Shown here: positions 55,403 to 63,891 of the stretch, in pieces | Layout of the letters: each line of letters begins with the position of its first letter | Position numbering within the stretch: position 1 is the first letter of the stretch | NCBI GenBank assembly: GCA_025808875.1 | Contig: CP075528.1 | Coordinates: 1 to 64,000, forward strand | DNA length: 64,000 bases | Source of the DNA: Enhydrobacter sp. | GTDB taxonomy: Bacteria > Pseudomonadota > Alphaproteobacteria > Reyranellales > Reyranellaceae | Direction of reading: 5' to 3' | The notes under the pieces: generated by a model | Told to the model about the DNA's origin: nothing | Database searches by the model: none | What the model saw: only the letters and a program-made list of their open reading frames with translations | Made by a program: the position numbers and the translations under genes

Positions 55403-56890
55403 ATGCGACGCTTCTGGTGGCTCCTGCTCGTCGCGCCGCCGGTGGTGGCGCTTCTGGCGCTGCCGTCGTTCGAGCAGCGCCTCGTCACGCTGATCGGGAT
55501 CTACGCTCTGCTGGGCGTGGGCTATCAGCTCGTGTTCGGCCAGCTCGGCGCGCTCAATCTGGCGCAAGGCGCGCTCTACGGAGTCGGCGCCTATGCGGCG
55601 GCGTTGCTGGCGCCGTCCACCGGGCCGCTGGCTTTGGTGCTGGCGATGCTGGCATCGGCGACCGTCGCCGCTCTCGCTGCGCTGCCGACTCTGCGCCTGC
55701 GATCGCACTATTTCGCGCTGGCCACCCTCGCGCTCGCCGCGCTGGTCAACCTCGTCGCAGTGCATGCCGAGGGATTGACGGGCGGCGCCAATGGATTGAC
55801 GGGATTTGCCGGTGAACTGCCGCGTGGCACGACTTTGCTGGCCGTGGTCTGGTTCTGCCTGATCGCCGCCGTCGCGGTGCAGGCCCATCTGTTCGCCGGT
55901 CCGCTCGGCGAGGCGGCGCGGCTGCTGCGCGAATCGCCGCTCGCCGCCGCCGCCAGCGGCATCGACGCCAATCGCTGGCGATTGATCGCCTTCGCCGCGG
56001 GCGGCGCGCTCGCGGGTCTCGCCGGCGCCGGCGCGGCGTCGTTGAGCGGGGTCGTCTCGCCCGAAGCGACGGGGTTCCCGGTGATGATCCTGTGTCTCAC
56101 GTTGGTGGTGCTCGGCGGTTCGCGCCATCCGATGGGCGCGGTGCTGGGCGCGGCACTGGCCGTGTGCCTGCCCGAATTGTTTCGCGGTCTGAGCGGCGCC
56201 TGGCTGCTGGCCTATGCCATTGCCACGCTTGCCGTTGTGCTGTGGTTGCCGGAGGGCCTGGCAAGCCTGGTCGATCGTCCGCCGGCACCGCCCGCGCCGC
56301 GGCTCCCCGAGCGGCTTCCCCCGGCGCAAGGCGCCAGGCAACTCGCGCTCGAGGATGTCGGCAAGCGCTTCGGCGGCGTGGAGGCCTTGCGCGGCGTGTC
56401 GATGTCCCTGTCGCGCGGCGAGATCGTCGGTCTGGTCGGGCCGAACGGCTCGGGCAAGACCACCCTGCTCAACGTCGTGAGCGGTCTGGAGCGCGCCGAC
56501 ACCGGCACGATCCGCCTCGATGCGCTCGCCGTCGAACGCCTGCCGGCGCACCGCATCGCGCGCGCCGGCGTGGCCCGCACGTTCCAGGCGCGACAGCCAG
56601 GCGATCTGGAACGCGCGATCGCCAGCGGCGCGGCCTTTCTGCTGCTCGACGAGCCGGCGGCGGGTGCCGACGAGCGCGAGCGGCAGGTCCTGATCGCACT
56701 GCTGCGCCGCCTGCGCGACTCCGGCCGCGGCGTGCTCGTGGTCGATCACGACGTCGATCTGCTGGCGTCGCTCTGCGACAGGTTGATCTGTCTCGAGCGT
56801 GGCGCCGTGATCGCAGCTGGTCGGCCCGACGACGTGCGTGCCGATGCGCGGGTGCGGGCGAGCTTTCTCGGCGTCGAGGCGGTGCCGTGA
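55403..56890 (+). CDS. LivM-LivG fusion with reduced ATPase domain
   Basis: A 495-residue fusion. Residues 1-290 form a LivM permease (VFGQLGALNLAQGALYGVGAYAA at 44-66, GLTGGANGLTG at 124-134). Residues 310-495 are an ABC ATPase: Walker A GPNGSGKT at 346-353, Q-loop Gln395, Walker B FLLLDEP at 412-418 and His449. Only 20 residues separate Q395 from D416; the helical subdomain and LSGGQ signature, normally about 80-90 residues, are missing with no room elsewhere. With LivF it could still make one complete composite site. Substrate could be amino acids, amides or urea. Starts 1 base after livH. Confidence 0.88.
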   Translation: MRRFWWLLLVAPPVVALLALPSFEQRLVTLIGIYALLGVGYQLVFGQLGALNLAQGALYGVGAYAAALLAPSTGPLALVLAMLASATVAALAALPTLRLRSHYFALATLALAALVNLVAVHAEGLTGGANGLTGFAGELPRGTTLLAVVWFCLIAAVAVQAHLFAGPLGEAARLLRESPLAAAASGIDANRWRLIAFAAGGALAGLAGAGAASLSGVVSPEATGFPVMILCLTLVVLGGSRHPMGAVLGAALAVCLPELFRGLSGAWLLAYAIATLAVVLWLPEGLASLVDRPPAPPAPRLPERLPPAQGARQLALEDVGKRFGGVEALRGVSMSLSRGEIVGLVGPNGSGKTTLLNVVSGLERADTGTIRLDALAVERLPAHRIARAGVARTFQARQPGDLERAIASGAAFLLLDEPAAGADERERQVLIALLRRLRDSGRGVLVVDHDVDLLASLCDRLICLERGAVIAAGRPDDVRADARVRASFLGVEAVP

Positions 56891-57540
56891 GCGCGCCGGT
56901 TCTCGTCGTCGGGTCGCTGGAGCTGGCCGCGGGCGAGGTCGTCGCGGTGCTGGGCGGCAACGGCGCCGGCAAGACCGAGCTCCTCGAGACGGTGCTCGGT
57001 CTTCGCGCCGGCACCGTGAGCCTCTTCGGCCGGGACGTATCCGGCCTGCCGGTCGAGAAGCGCGTGCGTCTCGGGCTGGGCTACGTGCCGGCAGGGCGGC
57101 GCGTGTTCGCCGGACTGACCGTGCGCGAGAACCTGGAGGCGTCATGCCATCTGCCGGCGGCGGAGCGACGAACGCGCGTCGACGAGATGCTGGCGCTCTT
57201 TCCCATGCTGGGCGAGCGGCCCCGCGCCCGTGCCTGGCTGCTGTCGGGCGGACAGCAGCAGATGCTGGCGCTGGCGCGCGCCCTGGTGAACCGGCCGCGC
57301 CTCCTGCTGATGGACGAACCCACGCTTGGCCTGGCTCCCGCCGCGATCGGCGATCTCCTGCGCCGACTGCGCACGATGGCCGACGAAGGCACGGCGATCG
57401 TGCTGGCGGAACAGCGCGCCGCTCTTGCCCTGGGCGTGGCCACGCGCGGCCTGATCCTGAGAAGCGGCAAGGTGGCGCGCACGGGATCGGCCGCGGCGTT
57501 GCTGGCCGATCCCGACCTGCCGCGGCTGATGGGCGGTTAG
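56887..57540 (+). CDS. livF: Branched-chain amino acid ABC ATPase, LivF type, shortened N-terminus
   Basis: A 217-residue ATPase. Walker A is GGNGAGKT at 23-30, signature LSGGQQQ at 119-125, Walker B LLLMDEP at 139-145. GLGYVPAGRRVFAGLTVRENLEA is the LivF hallmark. The N-terminal strand region is about 15-20 residues shorter than typical. The start is GTG 56887 overlapping the fusion gene's stop (GTGA). It supplies the only signature motif in the transporter. No substrate-binding protein follows. Confidence 0.9.
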   Translation: MSAPVLVVGSLELAAGEVVAVLGGNGAGKTELLETVLGLRAGTVSLFGRDVSGLPVEKRVRLGLGYVPAGRRVFAGLTVRENLEASCHLPAAERRTRVDEMLALFPMLGERPRARAWLLSGGQQQMLALARALVNRPRLLLMDEPTLGLAPAAIGDLLRRLRTMADEGTAIVLAEQRAALALGVATRGLILRSGKVARTGSAAALLADPDLPRLMGG

Positions 57541-57612
57541 AGTCCCCGCCACCCCTTCGATGTGTCAGTGAGACATTCGGGCGAATATCCAATCGTATCA
57601 ACGGTTTGCCAT

Positions 57613-57629
57613 GTCTCACCGGGTGAGAC
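57613..57629. promoter_or_regulatory. Palindrome GTCTCAC-CGG-GTGAGAC in a 255-bp gap
   Basis: A perfect 7-3-7 inverted repeat 73 bp after livF. GTGAGACA also occurs at about 57568 and, in another gap, near 30000. It could be a terminator hairpin or a binding site. Nothing else was recognised in 57541-57795. Confidence 0.4.
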
Positions 57630-57795
57630 GTCGGTGGGACATGGGCCTGTGGACGAGTGGATTCGGCGGACTCCAGAAGACAGCGAGGATTCGTGGACGA
57701 ATCGCCTCGGATGCCGATGCCATTGACATCCGAGCCGTCCAGCGGGAGTGGACATGTCGGGGACTCGGTGCGTTCCAAGTCGCCCCGGCGGAACG

Positions 57796-59136
57796 TCAGG
57801 CCTGCCGGTTCTGGGCGTTCCAGTAGTGCTCGAGGTTACTGATCAGCGCCGGGCTGAAATGGCAGTAGGCCTGCTCGCGCGCATAGAGCGCGGCGTAACG
57901 GCGGAACGTGTCGAGCGGCTCGACCGAGAAGCGCAGCGCGCGGCGATTGCCGATCGCGCCGACCACGCCCGAACCGGTCAGCCGGTCGGCGACGCGATCG
58001 ATGGCGGCTTCCACGTCCTCGGGCGCGACCACCTCGTCGCAGATCATGCGGCCCTCGACGGAATCGCACTCGAAGCGGCGCTCGTACATGATCGCCTGAC
58101 GCGCCAGCCGGTCGCCGACGAACCGCGCCAGGCGCAGGTTCGCCATCGCCGGAATGATGCCCTCCTTGCGCGCCGGCAGGGTCATGTAGGCATCGCGCGC
58201 GGCGATGTTGAAGTCGGTCGCGAGCAGGATCTGGCAGCCGCCGCCGATGGCGAAGGTCTCGACCGCCGAGATCCAGATCTTCTCGATCGAATCGCCCGAC
58301 ACCTCGTCGGGCGTCACCTCCGGTCGCGCCAGCCCGCGCGTCATCTTGTTGACGAAGCCCATGTCGCGGATGAGGAACCACAGGAACGGGATGCGCCCGT
58401 GGTAGAGATGCGTGAGGTTGATGCCGGCGTTGAAGACGCGCCGGCCGGCATACTTGCCCTCGGGCACCACGTCGCCGCGCAGCACGGCGACCTTGCTCTC
58501 GGGATCGAGAATGCAGACATCGGCACCGATCTCGGTGGCGACCTGCGTCGCGTTGTCCTCCGAGTTCAGGAAGCGCGGGTTCGACAGCAGCAAGACGGCG
58601 CATTTGCCGTGGCGCTCGACCCTGGCGCCGCCGAGATCGAGCCGGCCGTCGCGCAGCAACTTCGCCAGCGCGTCGGCCGATTCCTCGCGCGGCAGCAGCA
58701 TGGCGTGGCAGAGGTGCATGCCGCACTCGGGGTCGGCCAGCAGCTGGTTGACCAGGATGCCTTGGTCGATCTCCCGGGCCTCCTTGTCCGCCTGCCTGAG
58801 CGACGCCTCGGCGTCGACTTCGGGGCGCGTCGGCACGAGTCCCGGCACGACTTCCGCGGCGTCGTAGACGAGGCGCTCGAGGCGGACGAACTTGCGGCGA
58901 TTGTCGGTCAGTCGGTCGTACAGCGCCCGGGCGTGGCGGCGCAGGAAAACGAAGCGCGCGTCGCGCGCCGCCTGCTTGATGATCTCGGCGATGTCGTGCG
59001 CGGCGGCGTCGCGTCGTGACTTGGGTGGCAGGCGGGACAGGCGTTCGGCGGATTGCTGCCAGTAAGCGGCGAACTTGGCGCGGTCTGCGGCGAAGTCGCC
59101 CCCGGCTGCAATCGGCATCGCGACGACCGAATTCAT
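57796..59136 (-). CDS. DpgC-family (3,5-dihydroxyphenyl)acetyl-CoA 1,2-dioxygenase-like protein
   Basis: A 446-residue crotonase-fold protein of the DpgC type. DpgC is a cofactor-independent oxygenase that converts 3,5-dihydroxyphenylacetyl-CoA to 3,5-dihydroxyphenylglyoxylate in glycopeptide antibiotic synthesis. RRKFVRLERLVYDAAEVVPGLVPT, QADKEAREIDQGILVNQLL and CGMHLCHAM (about 60-150) are the typical N-terminal region; FAIGGGCQILLATDFNIAA and PARKEGIIPAMANLRLARFVG form the crotonase core. None of DpgA, B or D is nearby. ATG 59136 has a GCAGGAACGG site 26 bases after the tRNA end, so it may be co-transcribed with it. Confidence 0.85.
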   Translation of the reverse strand: MNSVVAMPIAAGGDFAADRAKFAAYWQQSAERLSRLPPKSRRDAAAHDIAEIIKQAARDARFVFLRRHARALYDRLTDNRRKFVRLERLVYDAAEVVPGLVPTRPEVDAEASLRQADKEAREIDQGILVNQLLADPECGMHLCHAMLLPREESADALAKLLRDGRLDLGGARVERHGKCAVLLLSNPRFLNSEDNATQVATEIGADVCILDPESKVAVLRGDVVPEGKYAGRRVFNAGINLTHLYHGRIPFLWFLIRDMGFVNKMTRGLARPEVTPDEVSGDSIEKIWISAVETFAIGGGCQILLATDFNIAARDAYMTLPARKEGIIPAMANLRLARFVGDRLARQAIMYERRFECDSVEGRMICDEVVAPEDVEAAIDRVADRLTGSGVVGAIGNRRALRFSVEPLDTFRRYAALYAREQAYCHFSPALISNLEHYWNAQNRQA

Positions 59137-59162
59137 GAACGCCGTTCCTGCCTGCAAAATCT

Positions 59163-59237
<75 letters not shown>

Positions 59238-59295
59238 CTTGCCATCATTCTAGACCGCTGGCGCAGCGAAGGTCCATTCGTGTATCTGGAATGCG

Positions 59296-60444
59296 ATGCT
59301 CGATGAGATCCTTGCTCCCGAGGAGCGGGCCGTCGTCGCCCGCGCGCGGGAATTCGCCGAGGCGCACGTTGCGCCCAACGCCGCGCGCTGGGAATGGCAG
59401 CGGCACTACCCGTTGGAAACAATCAAGGCCGCCTGCGCGGCTGGCCTGCACACGATCGAGCTCGGCAAGCGGCACGGCGGGCAGGGGCTCAGCTTCTCGT
59501 GCAAGCTGCGCGCCTTCGAGGAAATCGCCCGGCACGACTTCGCCTTCGCCTTCGCGCTCATCAACCATCATAACGCCATGGCGCGCTTCGCGCGCGACGG
59601 CCAGCCGCCGCATGTCGCGCGCCTGCTGCCGCGCATGATCGCGGCCGAGGTGATCGGCTGCGCCGGGTTGAGCGAGCCCGGCGTCGGCAGCGATTTCGGC
59701 GGGCTGGAGATGCGGGCCGAGCGGGTCGATGGCGGCTGGAGGCTGAACGGCGCCAAGGCCTGGATCACCAATGCGGCGGTGGCCGGGCTTTCGATCGCCT
59801 ATGCCCAGACGGACAGGTCCAAGGGCTATCGCGGCATCGCCTGCTTCGCGATCGAGGCCGACCGGCCCGGCTTCCATCGCGAGACGCCGTTCGAACTGCA
59901 CGGCGGCCACGCGATCGGCGTCGGCGGGTTCGAGTTGACGGACTATTTCGCTCCCGACGAGGCGGTTCTCAAGCCGCCGGGCGAGGGCTTCAAGGCGGCG
60001 CTGGCCGGCATCAACGGCGCGCGCGCCTACGTCGCCGCCATGTGCTGCGGCATGCTGCAGGCGAGCCTCGAGACGGCGGTTCGCTACACGCAGCAGCGCA
60101 AGACGTTCGGCCGGCCGGTCATCGAGCACCAGGGCGTGCGCTGGAAACTGGTCGATGCCGCGACCGACCTGGAAGCCGCGCGCCTGCTCGCCTATCGCGC
60201 GGCGCGCCTGATCGACGAGGGCGCCGATGCCGTGCTGCCGGCCGCGCATGCCAAGAAGTTCGCCACCGAGATGGCGCTGCGGCGAATCGGCGACTGCATA
60301 CAGGCGATGGGCGCCAATGGCCTGCGCGCCGACTACCCGCTGGCGCGCCATCTCGCCTGCGCCAAGATCGCGGCCTACACCGACGGCTCGATCGAGATGA
60401 TGAACGAGCGCATCGGTGCCGGCCTCGGCCAGGTCTTCGGATGA
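59296..60444 (+). CDS. Acyl-CoA dehydrogenase family protein
   Basis: A 382-residue flavoprotein. CAGLSEPGVGSDFGGLEMRAER and GGWRLNGAKAWITNAAVAG are the FAD/substrate signatures; RYTQQRKTFGRPVIEHQGVRWKLVDAATDLEAARLL is the typical C-terminal helix region. At the place of the usual YEGT catalytic segment the sequence is AYTDGSIEM, so the base may differ. It couples by ATGA to the hydroxyproline-dehydratase-type gene, an uncommon partner. Confidence 0.92.
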   Translation: MLDEILAPEERAVVARAREFAEAHVAPNAARWEWQRHYPLETIKAACAAGLHTIELGKRHGGQGLSFSCKLRAFEEIARHDFAFAFALINHHNAMARFARDGQPPHVARLLPRMIAAEVIGCAGLSEPGVGSDFGGLEMRAERVDGGWRLNGAKAWITNAAVAGLSIAYAQTDRSKGYRGIACFAIEADRPGFHRETPFELHGGHAIGVGGFELTDYFAPDEAVLKPPGEGFKAALAGINGARAYVAAMCCGMLQASLETAVRYTQQRKTFGRPVIEHQGVRWKLVDAATDLEAARLLAYRAARLIDEGADAVLPAAHAKKFATEMALRRIGDCIQAMGANGLRADYPLARHLACAKIAAYTDGSIEMMNERIGAGLGQVFG

Positions 60445-61418
60445 TCGTCTCGACCGTCGAGATGCATACGGGCGGCGAGCCGACCCGCATCATCATCGAC
60501 GGATGGCCGGCCTTCTCCGGCCGCACGCTGCTCGACAAGCGACGCGAGGCCAGGGAGCGGCACGATCACCTGCGGCGCGGCCTGATGCTCGAGCCGCGCG
60601 GCCACGACGGCATGTACGGCGCGCTGCTGGTCGAGCCGGATCATCCCGAGGCCGATCTCGCCGTGCTGTTCATGCACAACCAGGGCTACAGCACCATGTG
60701 CGGCCACGCGACGATCGCGCTGGCGCGCTGGGCGGTGGAGAGCGGACGCGTGAAGGGCCCTGTCGTGCGCCTGCAATGCCCGTGCGGCCTGGTGACGGCA
60801 CGGGTCGGCGTCGACGGCGCGGTGACCTTCGAAAACGTGGCGTCCTTCGTCTACGCACTTGACCGTCTCGCGCCGACCCGCACCTGGGGGCCGGTCGCCG
60901 TCGATATCGCCTATGGCGGGGCGTTCTATGCCATCCTGTCGGCGGATTCGATCGGGCTCGACCTGCGATCGTCGGCGATGCGCGTGATCGTTGATGCCGG
61001 AGAGGAAATCGCGACGGCGACCGCCCGGGCGATTCCGATCGAGCACCCCGACGAACCTGATCTCGCTTTTCTGTACGGCACGATCCTGACCGATGGCGGC
61101 GATCGATCCGATCGGCCGAGCCGCAACGTGTGCGTCTTCGCCGGGCGGCAGGTCGACCGAAGCCCGACGGGAAGCGGCGTCTCGGCCCGCATCGCCCTGC
61201 AGGTCGCGCGACGGCAGGTGCGACTGGGCGAGGAGCGGCGGTTCGAGAGCTGCACCGGCGACGTCTTCACCGGCAGGGCGGTGCGCGAGGCACCGGCCGT
61301 CGGGCCGCGGCGCTCGGTCGTCGTCGAAGTCGGGGGCAAGGCGCACCAGATCGGCGAATGTCGCTTCCGCTTCGATGCCGACGATCCGCTGCGCGAGGGC
61401 TTCTCGCTCGGTCTCTAG
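60441..61418 (+). CDS. Trans-3-hydroxy-L-proline dehydratase-type proline racemase family protein
   Basis: A 325-residue member of the proline racemase family. The first active-site Cys is Cys87 in MCGHATIALARW. The position of the second catalytic Cys holds Thr243 in DRSPTGSGVSA, the pair that marks trans-3-hydroxy-L-proline dehydratases rather than racemases. The product would be pyrroline-2-carboxylate. It overlaps the acyl-CoA dehydrogenase stop by ATGA and ends 4 bases into the convergent PLP enzyme gene. Confidence 0.9.
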   Translation: MIVSTVEMHTGGEPTRIIIDGWPAFSGRTLLDKRREARERHDHLRRGLMLEPRGHDGMYGALLVEPDHPEADLAVLFMHNQGYSTMCGHATIALARWAVESGRVKGPVVRLQCPCGLVTARVGVDGAVTFENVASFVYALDRLAPTRTWGPVAVDIAYGGAFYAILSADSIGLDLRSSAMRVIVDAGEEIATATARAIPIEHPDEPDLAFLYGTILTDGGDRSDRPSRNVCVFAGRQVDRSPTGSGVSARIALQVARRQVRLGEERRFESCTGDVFTGRAVREAPAVGPRRSVVVEVGGKAHQIGECRFRFDADDPLREGFSLGL

Positions 61419-62569
61419 GCGTTGTGGGCGCGCTTCAGCGCCCGGTCGAGATCATCGAACAGGTCATCGGCATCCTCGACGCCGACCGACAGGCGCAACA
61501 GGTCGGTCGGGCATGGTGTGCCCGGTCCCTCGATACTGGCGCGATGCTCGATCAGACTCTCGACACCGCCCAGCGAGGTCGCGCGCTTCCACAGCTCGAC
61601 CCGTGCGGCGGTGGCGACGGCGGCGCGCTCGCCACCCTTCACCCGGATCGACAGCATGCCGCCGAAGCCGCCTTTCATCTGGCGGCGAGCAACGGCGTGG
61701 CCGGGAAAGTCCGGCAGGCCCGGATAGAGCGCCTTCTCGACCATCGGATGGGAGGCGAGTCGGTGTGCCAAATCCTCCGCCGAGCGGCACGCCCATGCCA
61801 TTCGGGGGAACAGGGTGCGCATGCCTCGCATCAACAACCATGCCTCGGTCTGGCCGGGGATCGTGCCGAACTGGGCGCGAATGGCTCGCAGCCGCGCCCA
61901 GTGCCCGTCGTCGCGAGCCCCGACCAGGGCTCCCGCGATGATGTCGGAGTGCCCGTTGAGATATTTGGTCGCAGAGTGCATGACGATGTCGGCGCCGAGC
62001 GCCAGGGGGCGGGTCAGCACCGGTGTCGCCACGGTCGAATCGACCCCGAGGAGGGCGCCTGCCCGGTGCGCGATCTCGGCCGCCGCCGCGATGTCGGTGA
62101 GGCACCAGGTCGGGTTGGCCGGGGTCTCGATCCAGACCAGCCGGGTAACGCCTGGCCGTACTGCCGCGGCGATGGCATCGAGGCTGTCGGCGTCGACGAA
62201 ATCGACCTGCAGGCCCCATTGCGTGCCGAAGCCCGCCAGCCAGCTCCGCAACGCCCAGTACATGACCTTCGGCACCACGACATGATCGCCGGGCGACAGG
62301 GCGAAGAAGCAGGCCGTGGCGGCGCTCATGCCCGACGAGAAGACCAGCGCCCTGGCCCCGCCCTCGAGAGCGGCCAGTGTCGCCTCGACCTGATCGAAGG
62401 TCGGGTTGTCCGCCCTTGCGTAGATTCGCCCGGAGCGATACGAGTTGTCCTCGTCGCGAACGTAAGTGCTCGACATGTGGATGGGGGGGACCACGGCTTT
62501 GGTTACCGGGTCGATCCAGCCCATGGCCTGCGCGGCGAGCGAGGCGGCTGCGAGGTCTTTCTTCGTCAT
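61415..62569 (-). CDS. Cys/Met metabolism PLP-dependent enzyme (cystathionine synthase/lyase-like)
   Basis: A 384-residue transsulfuration-family PLP enzyme. ALVFSSGMSAATACFFAL, ETPANPTWCLTDI and the PLP lysine in HSATKYLNGHSDIIAG are canonical; RYARADNPT-like YARADNPTF near residue 50 contacts the cofactor. It could be a cystathionine gamma-synthase/lyase or methionine gamma-lyase; substrate specificity is open. It is divergent from the TetR gene with 153 bp between, so TetR may control it. Confidence 0.92.
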   Translation of the reverse strand: MTKKDLAAASLAAQAMGWIDPVTKAVVPPIHMSSTYVRDEDNSYRSGRIYARADNPTFDQVEATLAALEGGARALVFSSGMSAATACFFALSPGDHVVVPKVMYWALRSWLAGFGTQWGLQVDFVDADSLDAIAAAVRPGVTRLVWIETPANPTWCLTDIAAAAEIAHRAGALLGVDSTVATPVLTRPLALGADIVMHSATKYLNGHSDIIAGALVGARDDGHWARLRAIRAQFGTIPGQTEAWLLMRGMRTLFPRMAWACRSAEDLAHRLASHPMVEKALYPGLPDFPGHAVARRQMKGGFGGMLSIRVKGGERAAVATAARVELWKRATSLGGVESLIEHRASIEGPGTPCPTDLLRLSVGVEDADDLFDDLDRALKRAHNA

Positions 62570-62722
62570 GTCGTCACCGGGTGCCCTTGGCTTGAGCGAG
62601 GTCCGCTCCGAAATGGACCGGATTGGCTTTTGCAGTCGGTTGGTAGTGGGAAATCATGCCGACAAGCGCTATGAGATGGGGCAGCTTGTGCGATTGCAAG
62701 ACTGCTCCCAGGGGAACTGAAA

Positions 62723-63346
62723 ATGAACGTCGAAACGGTGGCCCAACAGCCTCCTCTCGCCACCGCCGGCCGCGGTGACCGGGTCGCCCGCACGCGCGAG
62801 GCCATCGTCGCCTCGACGCTGAATCTCGCCCAGGAGGGCGAAGTCTCGCCCATCGTGCGCGACATCGCCAAGGCCGCCGGGGTCTCGGCGCGGACCGTCT
62901 TCCAGCACTTCGCCGATACCGCGGAGCTCTATGTCGCCGCGCTCAACCGCATGCTCACGCATGTCGGCGCTGCGCCGGAGATCAATCCGCAAGCCCCGCT
63001 CGACCAGCGTCTGGGCGCGGTCATCAGCCATCGCTCGACGAATTTCGAGCAGCTTCGGCCGATGTGGACCTTCGTTTCCAATCTGCAGCGCCGTTCGTCC
63101 GAGGCATCGGACAAGGTCCTCGAGATGTACTCCTCCAACCGCGACCAGCTCGCCAACGGGTTCGGGCCCGAACTTTCGGCAATGCCGGCCGAGCGCGGCA
63201 AGAACGCGCTCAACGCCCTGGCGCTCGTGTTGTCGCCCGAAGGCTGGGTGGTGTTGCGCGAGCGACTCGGCATGACCGTCGATCAGGCGCGCGAGGAGTG
63301 GCGTTTCGTCGCCGACTCCATCTTCAGCGACCAGGCCGACCACTAG
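62723..63346 (+). CDS. TetR family transcriptional regulator
   Basis: A 207-residue regulator. The HTH lies at about 26-60 (VSPIVRDIAKAAGVSARTVFQHF), and the variable ligand-binding helical domain follows. Start ATG 62723 has an AGGGGAACT site. The gap to the divergent PLP gene contains cttgtgcgattgcaag at about 62687, a possible operator half-site pair. Its TAG is shared in the CTAG overlap with the convergent cyclotransferase gene. Confidence 0.92.
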   Translation: MNVETVAQQPPLATAGRGDRVARTREAIVASTLNLAQEGEVSPIVRDIAKAAGVSARTVFQHFADTAELYVAALNRMLTHVGAAPEINPQAPLDQRLGAVISHRSTNFEQLRPMWTFVSNLQRRSSEASDKVLEMYSSNRDQLANGFGPELSAMPAERGKNALNALALVLSPEGWVVLRERLGMTVDQAREEWRFVADSIFSDQADH

Positions 63347-63891
63347 TCGGACGCGGGGCCGAGCGCCCCGGACCGGATGGCGATCTCCTCGACGACCTGG
63401 TCGCGCAGGCCGAGCGCGCGCAGATGCTCCACCGTGTTCCTGACGTAGGCGCGGTTCGATCCCGTCGCGCCGATGCCGTTGCGCACCAGGCCTATCGCCT
63501 TCGACAAGGGCAGCTTGCCGGCGAACTGCCGGTGCTTGCGGTCGGCGAGATAAACCAGGGCCGGCACGGCACGCCCGTCGGCGAGGTGGATCGGGCGCAC
63601 GACCTCTTCGTAGACGCCGTCATGCTCGATCTCGCGGCGCCACAGATAGCGGCGCACCGCGTCGTAGCGATCCGCGGGCAGGCGGTGGGCGAGGCCGCGG
63701 CATGAACCGCCGGCCAGCAGCCCGAGGATCAGGCCCGGCATCTGCGGCGTGCCGCGATAGTGCTCGGAGTAGACGCAGAAGGCGCGATGGAAGCCGTGCA
63801 GGCGGGCTGGCCTCGTCTCGGGCGTGGCGAAACCCGGGCGCCACATCAGCGAGCCGTAGGCGAAGACCCAGCGTGGGTCGGAAGCGCTCAC
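63343..63891 (-). CDS. Gamma-glutamylcyclotransferase, ChaC-like
   Basis: A 182-residue cyclotransferase that would release 5-oxoproline from glutathione or gamma-glutamyl peptides. WVFAYGSLMWRPGF is the substrate-binding YGSL loop, FCVYSEHYRGTPQMPGLILGL follows, and EEVVRPIHLADGR carries the later strand; the catalytic Glu is probably in DGVYEEV. Start GTG 63891 overlaps the upstream stop (GTGA). It is convergent with TetR. Confidence 0.88.
   Translation of the reverse strand: MSASDPRWVFAYGSLMWRPGFATPETRPARLHGFHRAFCVYSEHYRGTPQMPGLILGLLAGGSCRGLAHRLPADRYDAVRRYLWRREIEHDGVYEEVVRPIHLADGRAVPALVYLADRKHRQFAGKLPLSKAIGLVRNGIGATGSNRAYVRNTVEHLRALGLRDQVVEEIAIRSGALGPASD

Noticed and set aside
54956..57778. 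940-codon minus-strand open frame
   Set aside because: It is antisense to livH, livMG and livF and consists of low-complexity Arg/Ala/Gln-rich sequence; it has no domain.
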